Assembly (NCBI RefSeq): GCF_964355755.1 | Contig: NC_092677.1 | Coordinates: 5,001-69,000 of the forward strand | Length of the DNA: 64,000 nt | Origin: Antedon mediterranea | Lineage: Eukaryota; Echinodermata; Crinoidea; Comatulida; Antedonidae | Direction of reading: 5' to 3' | Shown: piece after piece, positions 11,701 through 23,700 of the stretch | Layout of the letters: each line of letters begins with the position of its first letter | Numbering within the stretch: position 1 is the stretch's first letter | The notes under the pieces: model-generated | Databases searched by the model: none | The model's input: only the letters and a program-made list of their open reading frames with translations | What the model was told of the DNA's origin: nothing | Position numbers and translations under genes: made by a program

Positions 11701-14700
11701 GGTACACAACTAAAGCAAATGGATATCCATGTCCGATTTTGGGCTAACAACCACGTGGAAACTAGATTCTTTGATAGTACATTCATGGGTCATGCTACTG
11801 CTGAGAAAGTCGTCACCGATTTTAAGATATGTGCAGACAAACTAAATCTCGCAAAATTACTTCAAATCGGTATGGATGGTCCAAACGTCAATTGGAAGTT
11901 TTATAAACTTCTCTCTGCCGATATAAAGACGAATTACAATACATCAGTTCTCAACATTGGGTCGTGTGGCCTTCATGTAATGCACAATGGGTTTCAAAGT
12001 GGTGTGCAGTCAATTGATTGGAAGGTCTACAACATACTGTCTAGTTTACAAATACTGTTCAAAGACACCCCTGCTCGTCGGGAAGATTTTGAGAACGCTA
12101 CTGGCACACATGTGTTTGGCCTTAAGTTTTGTAAACACAGATGGGTGGAGAATGCTGCAGTTGCGAAGCGGTTTCTCAGTGTTTTTCCGCACCTTAAAAC
12201 GTACATCAAGCAGGTGACCGAAAAGAAAATAAATGACCCAAAAACAAAGTCGTATGACACTCTGAAGGCTGCTTCAGTAGACTTATTTACGGTGCCCAGA
12301 ATGCACTTTTTTGTGATGGTGGCCACACAAATGGAAACGTTTCTTAAAAAATATCAAACAGATCAACCAATGATACCGTTTCTTGAGAAAGATCTAGTGG
12401 CATGTTTGAGAGGGCTATTGAGATTGGTCATTAAACCAGACGTCCTTTCCGGGCTCGTGAATGGCCAAAGTTTCACTAACTTTAATATAGATGAAACGAA
12501 AAACCATTTACTTGCTAACAAAGTAGACTGTGGAATATTAGCTTCAGAGCATATAAAGGAGTTGATCAAGAAAAAGAAGGTGTCCGAGTTACAAGAACTC
12601 GCGTTTAAAAATGAGTGTAAGACCATGGTTCTTACAATTGTTAAGAAAGTGCTATCTAAATGCCCACTTGGTTTCAGAATCGTTCAAAAAGCGAAATTTC
12701 TCGATCCAAGAAATTTTTGTTTAAGTGGTAATGCGCGATCTCTTAATGTTGGTAGACTAAAGGCTGTATTAAAAATATTAGCAGACAACCAAAAAATCAA
12801 CCATGACATGTGTGATGAAATTGTTAATCAGGCAAACGAATTCTATGATTTTGTTGTGTTAAATAATTTATCAGATTTCACTGAATACGATCCTAAATGT
12901 AGAATTGACGAATTTTACTATGACCGCCTTAGCAAAACCACTAAGTATCACGCATTCTGGGGGGTAGTAAAATTGATTCTAATGCTTTCCCATGGCCAGG
13001 CGACTGTTGAGAGAGGTTTTAGTGTAAACAAGGAGGTAGCGGCTGTCAATATGTCAGAGAGTACATATGTTTCGAAGCGCGTTGTATGCGGTCACATAGC
13101 TTCAGTTGGTGGTGTTTTGTCTGTAAAGATAACGCCCCAATTAATTACTTCTGTGAGTGGGGCTAGGCAACGCTATAATCTCCATCTTGATAATGAAAAA
13201 CGTAAAGCGGCAGAATCTTCAAAGGCTATTAAGAGAAAATCGACGATCGATGAGTTAGATAACTTAAAGAAAGCCAAAAAACGATGTATTGCTGATATTA
13301 TGGGTTTAGAAAAATCGTCTGCAAAGTTTTCCGATCAAGCTGAAAGTAAAGGTAGTCTTACCCTCATTGCCAAAGCTAATAGCTTGCGTAGAACCGCTTC
13401 TGAAAAAAAAGAGCAATTAGCTCAACTAGAGGAAGACATTAGACATAAATTAGAGGAAATCAAAAATAGCTAGGCTATTGTGTAGATTAAATTAGCAGAA
13501 ATTGCTAAGTTGTAAAAAATAAACAATGTAAAAATCTCATGTGTTTATGATCGTTTTGAATAAAGTTCAGAGTGAATTAGAATATGGTTTGATTTCTTTT
13601 ATTTATACCTTCTAAAAAAAACATACGATATACAGAAACGGCATTTAAACTCCGAATTCCGAACGAATTGTAGAACGTCATCCTATAGTAGTATCAAATT
13701 ACCAAATATCGTCGACAGTGCAGTGACTATGGAAACATCAGCCTTTGTTCAATACACGCCGTGACTACCCTCGATAGGCGCGGAAGTCTGGCGCGGTTCC
13801 ACAAAGGCTTTACCAGGGAGTTGTTACAACTCTTTACGCTTTACTACCGTTACGTGTCATTTTACTCGATTTCCCACGCCTATGTTTTCAGTACTGTATG
13901 TTTTTTTAGTGGCTACAGTTAGTACTTGAATTTCTGAAAAACATCGTAACTACGAATTCATTTTTTTTATTAATCTGTTGAACTTAATATTTAGGTATAA
14001 TAATGTCCTTGAAATTTTAAAATGTTGACATTGAATGTCCTTGAAATGTCCTGGAATTTTACTAGCTCACAGGTGTACGAACCCTGTTTTTAGGAAAAAC
14101 CCCAGAATGTGTTATATGTATTTGCTGTAGTGTTGAGTACGAGTGCAATTTCCAGCCATCTAGAGGTGTAATTTTCTCATTCTATTGTCACTGTTGTAAT
14201 TCCTATCTTTGCACATGATATTGTATGCGTAATAAAAAGGAGTGTATGTTGGGTTAAAATAGGCCTAATTTAGATACCACTACCTTTTTGGATGTATGTG
14301 TTTTCGCTGTTGAAGTCTAGGAATTCCCCTTTTAAAACACATGCATCATCAAACCACAAAGTTAGTTATAGTTTGCCGATTTATTTTAATAATAAACATT
14401 TTGAACGCATGTCATTTAAGGATTGAAATGTGCTTGTAAATTGATTAAAACTATTTAAAATTGCTCAGAAAGAAAGCTTCCACAAAATGCTCAATTCACT
14501 TTTATTTTTCCCCTCACCTTTCAAAAACAGATCTGCGTCGTTGTCCATGCCTGCCTGCCTGATTGGATGTGGGTATAAAAAGGTTGCTAAATGTGCTTAC
14601 CTGATTGGATATGGTGTGCTTTAATGCCACTAACATCTGTCCTATAATCAGTCACTTTCTCTCTTGGTTTAACATATTTGTCATAAACACATTTTCCAAA

Positions 14701-17700
14701 TTCATTCACAATTGAAACTCTAGCTAAAATGCTCTCCTGTCCCTTGTAGCCAACACCTACCATTTCACAATCAACAGCAACATGTTTTGTTAAGCTGTGA
14801 ATAAATGAGAAAGACCACTGTGTTGGTTTCCCATTTGGACACAACACAAGGGTGTATTTTCATTTCAAAGACCTTTATTTTCCTCCATAGCAATACAATA
14901 CAAAATAGTATACAGAAATGATAAGGTAAATTAATTAAGATTATGATGATTGTTGGATGGACAAAAGAAAATAGGCTATGGAGGAAGACATAATTCCAAG
15001 AAGATGTGGGTATCTTGTGCTGGGTATGCCTATGCAAATAAAATGGATATGCACAACACAAGTGAATTGACCAATCACAAGGGACAGTTTGGATGATGAA
15101 TTGCATGATTATTGGTCAAATTACTTGCATTGTGTCCTTGCATTCTAGTGTGAACCAAGCTTTTAGTCAACACAAAAAAATAGTTTTGTTGATAGAATTC
15201 CTACATACTGTAAACCTCATTTTCAAATAAGTTTTGTTAGATGTTAATGTTAGCTATACAGAGATATTTTATCAAACAACAAAAGATAAACTATTAATTG
15301 ACATACTTACCCATCTGTTCCTTCCTCATCAACAAGTGCAACTGACAGTTTTCTTTGCTTTAAATTATTAGAAGGTTCTAATAACATAGGATCTACATCA
15401 TCAAACCAAACATCCTCTTCCAATTCACCTGTTTGTCTACAATAGCAATAATACAAAATATAACATAGGATCTACATCATCAAACCTAACATCCTCTTCC
15501 AATTCACCTGTTTGTCTACAATAGCAATAATACAAAATATAACATAGGATCTACATCATCAAACCAAACATCCTCTTCCAATTCACCTGTTTGTCTACAA
15601 TAGCAATAATACAAAATATAACATAGGATCTACATCATCAAACCAAACATCCTCTTCCAATTCACCTGTTTGTCTACAATAGCAATAATACAAAATATAA
15701 CATAGGATCTACATCATCAAACCTAACATCCTCTTCCAATTCACCTGTTTGTCTACAATAGCAATAATACAAAATATAACATAGGATCTACATCATCAAA
15801 CCAAACATCCTCTTCCAATTCACCTGTTTGTCTACAATAGCAATAATACAAAATATAACATAGGATCTACATCATCAAACCTAACATCCTCTTCCAATTC
15901 ACCTGTTTGTCTACAATAGCAATAATACAAAATATAACATAGGATCTACATCATCAAACCAAACATCCTCTTCCAATTCACCTGTTTGTCTACAATAGCA
16001 ATAATATACAGATATTGACTGCTTAGAGGTTAAATATAAGATTTGACATCCCCGAGGGAATGATATTAAGTTCGAGGGAATATATATTTCCCGAAGCGCC
16101 AGCTGAGGGAAATATATATTCCCCGAGAACTTAATATCATTCCCGAGGGGATGTCAAATCTTATATTTAACCGATATAAAAGGCAATATCTGTTATATTA
16201 TATAGCCAAGAACAAGTCTGCTGGGTTGGGTGAAGCTAGGCTAGGCCTCCTATAGTATTTGTATTGTATTTAAAACAAGCCTGCCTAGACACCTTACCTT
16301 GCGAAGAATAATATACAGATAATTACTAATTAATGATTCCTTGGCAATAAAATATTCACTTAGGCCTAGGCCTAGGTCGTTTAAATTAACAGAAGAATTT
16401 CCATCAATAAGCCTATTAATAATAATATTATAATCAGGTAGGCCGAATAAACAATTCGTCTTCTCTCGATCTTCGAGGAGCCGAATCACCGGATGTTCAG
16501 CGCGTACTAGTTACTAGGTTACTACCGTGAATATTGACCAATCACAAACGGTGTTTCATCACATTTAGGGTGGACTTATAACAAATGAGGGCGCTATGTA
16601 TGCATAGCTTAAATAGTTTAGAAGATTAATTTCTTCAAGCAAATTCCGTGGCCCAGCGGATGAAACGTTGTCTTGCGATGGAGTGACAATTCCACCCGAG
16701 TTCAAGATCGAGTAGATGACTTTTGTTTATTTATCGGCAAACTCGAGTGTTGCACACGAAAATTACACAGTCAATATCATCGTACTCGAGAATTTATATG
16801 ATTAATGACAGGGGACACGATTATTACGCGAAAATTACACAGTCAATATCATCGTTCTCGAGGATATATACGATTTACGATCCTCGCAGCGGTAGTCATG
16901 TGATGCAGTTTCAACCAATCACGTTCGCGTATTTACATAGGCTATGTAATATTACAAAATATAACATAGGATCTACATCATCAAACCAAACATCCTCTTC
17001 CAATTCACCTGTTTGTCTACAATAGCAATAATACAAAATATAACATAGGATCTACATCATCAAACCAAACATCCTCTTCCAATTCACCTGTTTGTCTACA
17101 ATAGCAATAATACAAAATATAACATAGGATCTACATCATCAAACCTAACATCCTCTTCCAATTCACCTGTTTGTCTACAATAGCAATAATACAAAATATA
17201 ACATAGGATCTACATCATCAAACCAAACATCCTCTTCCAATTCACCTGTTTGTCTACAATAGCAATAATACAAAATATAACATAGGATCTACATCATCAA
17301 ACCAAACATCCTCTTCCAATTCACCTGTTTGTCTACAATAGCAATAATACAAAATATAACATAGGATCTACATCATCAAACCAAACATCCTCTTCCAATT
17401 CACCTGTTTGTCTACAATAGCAATAATACAAAATATAACATAGGATCTACATCATCAAACCAAACATCCTCTTCCAATTCACCTGTTTGTCTACAATAGC
17501 AATAATACAAAATATAACATAGGATCTACATCATCAAACCTAACATCCTCTTCCAATTCACCCGTTTGTCTACAATAGCAATAATACAAAATATAACATA
17601 GGATCTACATCATCAAACCTAACATCCTCTTCCAATTCACCTGTTTGTCTACAATAGCAATAATACAAAATATAACATAGGATCTACATCATCAAACCAA

Positions 17701-20700
17701 ACATCCTCTTCCAATTCACCCGTTTGTCTACAATAGCAATAATACAAAATATAACATAGGATCTACATCATCAAACCAAACATCCTCTTCCAATTCACCT
17801 GTTTGTCTACAATAGCAATAATACAAAATATAACATAGGATCTACATCATCAAACCAAACATCCTCTTCCAATTCACCTGTTTGTCTACAATAGCAATAA
17901 TACAAAATATAACATAGGATCTACATCATCAAACCAAACATCCTCTTCCAATTCACCTGTTTGTCTACAATAGCAATAATAAAAAATATAACATAGGATC
18001 TACATCATCAAACCAAACATCCTCTTCCAATTCACCCGTTTGTCTACAATAGCAATAATACAAAATATAACATAGGATCTACATCATCAAACCAAACATC
18101 CTCTTCCAATTCACCCGTTTGTCTACAATAGCAATAATACAAAATATAACATAGGATCTACATCATCAAACCAAACATCCTCTTCCAATTCACCCGTTTG
18201 TCTACAATAGCAATAATACAAAATATAACATAGGATCTACATCATCAAACCAAACATCCTCTTCCAATTCACCCGTTTGTCTACAATAGCAATAATACAA
18301 ACTAGATTTGAACTCGTCACTACGGACGAGTTAGGTTATCCGCAGTGCAAAAGCCACGTGCACGTCATACGTTAGAATAGTGCGCGCAAAAAAATAAAAC
18401 GATTATGGCATTGAAAAATGTTAGTGCGCTCTCTATGTTGCGTCGCGTCTAAGTATATACGGTATAACACTATATACTGTATACGTACTACATACAGTGC
18501 AGAATAGGTGAAAATAAGTGACCAAAGTTATTGACGCATTTGAACATGATGACGTCATCACAATTTTTTAAATGGTAGATCATGCGAAAGGTAATTGATT
18601 GATCTAGACAATATAAAAAAATTGAGTGAAATGGAATAAGGATAAGTAGAGATGCGCTCTATTAAATTGACGAGCTATGACGAAAGAGAAAAAAATCCTA
18701 TATTTTATATTCGGGTGGCCATACGATGACGTCACAATGTCTGGTTAGCCCTATCAATGCATGATTCGAGAAAAACAACTCATCTACTTCCAGAATCTGA
18801 AATTTTAAATATTTTCACCTCGGAGTTTAGAATCTATGACTTTTTAAAAAAAGGCATAATTTTCACAAATTTTTGAACTTTTTCATCAAAAACGCGCGCA
18901 AATTGTTCAATTCTACGTGCTCGTATGACGTGATTTTAAGTCGAAATTGATTGAAAATTGGTAAATGTACTAGAAAAGGCAGAAAAAACAAAAATCAAGC
19001 AAAAAAAAGATGTTTTTGCGCTACGTGCGCACGCGCGCGTAAAAAATATGCGCACGCTTGGGAATTTTTGAAATGCTCAAAATGACCTGAAACGCGTAGA
19101 AAGTTGATTAGAAATGAATTTTTCGCAATTTGAAATTTTAAACGCGCGTGCGCGCGTAACTTTATGTCAAACATGCCATTTTTAATCCATAGAAAGTTTG
19201 CCCTTGATATGACTTAAATGTTCACCAAGTGTCATTACAAAATGACTTTTGCTTTTTAGTCTATGTTAAATACGCGAAATTCATAAAATCGCGCGTAGCT
19301 TACGCTGCGCGACTCTAAAGTAAAAAAACGAGCTGTCCTGCACTTCTACACATAGAGGTAAATCTTCTGACAAAGTTATACGATGTAATGTTGATCAGAA
19401 TTTGAGATACACGTGACACAAAATTTTGGGAAAGAAAGAAGAATAACATAGAAAAAAAAAAAAAAAAACTAGACATGAAACTCGTCACTTTGACGAGTTA
19501 GTTATCCGCACGACAAACGCCACGTCCACGCCATACGTTGGAATATTGCACACGGAAAAAGATTATGGCATTATGACCTGAACTGAAGACTATGATATGG
19601 TGTTATTGCTGAATTCTATTATTTTGATTCATATATAGTATACACAGTGTAATCTGTATACATATCACATACAGTGTAGAATAGGGGAAATTACGGGACC
19701 CGCTATTTATTGCAATTTTTAACATGTTGATGGTTTTAAAATGAAACGCGAAGGTAGCAATTTTGGAAGGAAATTATCTCAGCAACAATATATTAACGTG
19801 TAGAAGAAATTTGAATGCGTGAAATATTAATGCGCGCTCTTTTAAATGTAATGAACTATGACGCAAAAGATGAAAATACGACTTTTTTTATTTAACTGGC
19901 CATATGATGACGTCACCACATCCGATTGGCAAAATTTTCACATGATTTTGTATCTAAAATCCAATAGCTTCAAGAAAACGTTTTAATCGTGATTATCACA
20001 TTTTATTCTTACGAGCTATAACAGATTAAAATTTACTGTAAAGATGAAATTAATGCCACACGTAATTTAAATTTTTAGGCATGATGACGTCATAAAAATT
20101 AAAATATTTTCAACTCATGCTAAAGATAGTTGATTGACCTAGACAATATCAAAATTGGGGTGAAAATGGAAAACGGATAAGTGGAGATGCCCTCTATTAA
20201 ATGTGAGGAGTTATGACGAAAGATACAAAAATCCAAAATTTCATATTCGCGTGGCCATACAATGACGTCAAAATGTCCTGTTAGCCATATTAATGCATGA
20301 TTTGATATCTAAAACTCATCAACTTCCAGAATATGTAATAAAAATAACTTTCACCGTGTAGTTTAGAAACTACGACTGTTTAAAAAAAGGCATAATTTTG
20401 ACGATTTTTTTAGCTTTTTGATCAAATACGCGCGCAAATTATTCAATTCGACGTGCTCGTAATGACGTAATTTTAAGTCGAAATTGTTTAAAAGTTAGTA
20501 AAATTACTAGAAAAGGCTGGAAAAACATAAATCACGCGAAAAAAGTATGTTTTTAAAGCTACGTGCGCCCCTCGCGCGTAAAAATTTGCGCCCGTGTGGG
20601 AATTTTTGACATGCTCAAAATGACAAGAAATGCATAGAAAGTTGATTAGAAATTGATTTTTCGCATTTTAAAATTTTAAATGCGCGTGCGCGCGTAACGT

Positions 20701-23700
20701 TGTGTGAAACATGCCATTTTTAATCCACAGAAAGTTGACTCTTGATATGAATTAAATTTTCACCAAGTCTCAATACAAAATGACTTTCGGTTTTTAATCT
20801 ATTATCAATCATTTTAATTCATAAAATTGCGCGCAAGTCACGTTGCGCAACTCTGACGTTTTTCAAAAATAGGAGGTGCACAACTTCACGTAAATATCTA
20901 TATGTTGACAAAGTTATGATATGTTCTGTTCACACATTTTAGAGAAACAGGGCTCACAAAAAAAGGAAGAAAGACAGAAGAATAATACAGAAAAAGAAAA
21001 AAAAGATCCCATACAATAACAAGGAGTTATCCGCACACTGCCATGTGCGGATAACTAAAAAAAAAAAAAAAAAGATCCTGACAATAACAAGAGGTTATCC
21101 GCCAAGTGCGGATAACCAAATATAACATAGGATCTACATCATCAAACCAAACATCCTCTTCCAATTCACCTGTTTGTCTACAATAGCAATAATACAAAAT
21201 ATAACATAGGATCTACACCATCAAACCTAACATCCTCTTCCAATTCACCTGTTTGTCCACAATAGCAATAATACAAAATATAACGTAGGATCTACATCAT
21301 CAAACCAAACATCCTCTTCCAATTCACCTGTTTGTCTACAATAGCAATAATACAAAATATAACATAGGATCTACATCATCAAACCAAACATCCTCTTCCA
21401 ATTCACCTGTTTGTCTACAATAGCAATAATACAAAATATAACATAGGATCTACATCATCAAACCAAACATCCTCTTCCAATTCACCTGTTTGTCTACAAT
21501 AGCAATAATACAAAATATAACATAGGATCTACACCATCAAACCTAACATCCTCTTCCAATTCACCTGTTTGTCCACAATAGCAATAATACAAAATATAAC
21601 ATAGGATCTACATCATCAAACCAAACATCCTCTTCCAATTCACCTGTTTGTCTACAATAGCAATAATACAAAATATAACATAGGATCTACATCATCAAAC
21701 CAAACATCCTCTTCCAATTCACCTGTTTGTCTACAATAGCAATAATACAAAATATAACATAGGATCTACATCATCAAACCAAACATCCTCTTCCAATTCA
21801 CCTGTTTGTCTACAATAGCAATAATACAAAATATAACATAGGATCTACATCATCAAACCAAACATCCTCTTCCAATTCACCTGTTTGTCTACAATAGCAA
21901 TAATACAAAATATAACATAGGATCTACATCATCAAACCAAACATCCTCTTCCAATTCACCTGTTTGTCTACAATAGCAATAATACAAAATATAACATAGG
22001 ATCTACATCATCAAACCAAACATCCTCTTCCAATTCACCTGTTTGTCTACAATAGCAATAATACAAAATATAACATAGGATCTACATCATCAAACCAAAC
22101 ATCCTCTTCCAATTCACCTGTTTGTCTACAATAGCAATAATACAAAATATAACATAGGATCTACATCATCAAACCTAACATCCTCTTCCAATTCACCTGT
22201 TTGTCTACAATAGCAATAATACAAAATATAACATAGGATCTACATCATCAAACCAAACATCCTCTTCCAATTCACCTGTTTGTCTACAATAGCAATAATA
22301 CAAAATATAACATAGGATCTACATCATCAAACCAAACATCCTCTTCCAATTCACCCGTTTGTCTACAATAGCAATAATACAAAATATAACATAGGATCTA
22401 CATCATCAAACCAAACATCCTCTTCCAATTCACCTGTTTGTCTACAATAGCAATAATACAAAATATAACATAGGATCTACACCATCAAACCTAACATCCT
22501 CTTCCAATTCACCTGTTTGTCTACAATAGCAATAATACAAAATATAACATAGGATCTACATCATCAAACCAAACATCCTCTTCCAATTCACCTGTTTGTC
22601 TACAATAGCAATAATACAAAATATAACGTAGGATCTACATCATCAAACCAAACATCCTCTTCCAATTCACCTGTTTGTCTACAATAGCAATAATACAAAA
22701 TATAACGTAGGATCTACATCATCAAACCAAACATCCTCTTCCAATTCACCCGTTTGTCTACAATAGCAATAATACAAAATATAACGTAGGATCTACATCA
22801 TCAAACCTAACATCCTCTTCCAATTCACCTGTTTGTCTACAATAGCAATAATACAAAATATAACATAGGATCTACATCATCAAACCAAACATCCTCTTCC
22901 AATTCACCTGTTTGTCTACAATAGCAATAATACAAAATATAACATAGGATCTACATCATCAAACCAAACATCCTCTTCCAATTCACCTGTTTGTCTACAA
23001 TAGCAATAATACAAAATATAACATAGGATCTACATCATCAAACCAAACATCCTCTTCCAATTCACCTGTTTGTCTACAATAGCAATAATACAAAATATAA
23101 CATAGGATCTACATCATCAAACCAAACATCCTCTTCCAATTCACCTGTTTGTCTACAATAGCAATAATACAAAATATAACATAGGATCTACATCATCAAA
23201 CCAAACATCCTCTTCCAATTCACCTGTTTGTCTACAATAGCAATAATACAAAATATAACATAGGATCTACATCATCAAACCAAACATCCTCTTCCAATTC
23301 ACCTGTTTGTCTACAATAGCAATAATACAAAATATAACATAGGATCTACATCATCAAACCAAACATCCTCTTCCAATTCACCCGTTTGTCTACAATAGCA
23401 ATAATACAAAATATAACATAGGATCTACATCATCAAACCTAACATCCTCTTCCAATTCACCTGTTTGTCTACAATAGCAATAATACAAAATATAACATAG
23501 GATCTACATCATCAAACCAAACATCCTCTTCCAATTCACCTGTTTGTCTACAATAGCAATAATACAAAATATAACATAGGATCTACATCATCAAACCAAA
23601 CATCCTCTTCCAATTCACCTGTTTGTCTACAATAGCAATAATACAAAATATAACGTAGGATCTACATCATCAAACCAAACATCCTCTTCCAATTCACCTG

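Larger units (their letters stand above)
10230..14086 (+). mobile_element. hAT-family DNA transposon inserted in a REXO4 intron
   Basis: The terminal inverted repeat CAGGGTTCGTAC (10230-10241) matches GTACGAACCCTG (14075-14086). Subterminal TCCTTGAA motifs are scattered inside both ends. The element encodes a BED-finger hAT transposase and lies antisense to REXO4. The flanks are T-rich (GTTTTTTA and TTTTTAGG) and do not give a clean 8-bp duplication. Confidence 0.85.
16016..16950. other. Non-satellite interval inside the 79-bp array
   Basis: About 935 bp separate blocks 1 and 2. It includes a palindrome (16031-16169) and a tRNA-like SINE head (about 16647-16712). A direct repeat containing AAAATTACACAGTCAATATC occurs near 16759 and 16829. 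It is probably one or more inserted elements; no clean target duplication was identified. Confidence 0.6.

Noticed and set aside
10222-14094. Clean 8-bp target duplication for the hAT element
   Set aside because: The flanks GTTTTTTA and TTTTTAGG are both T-rich but not identical, so no duplication is claimed.
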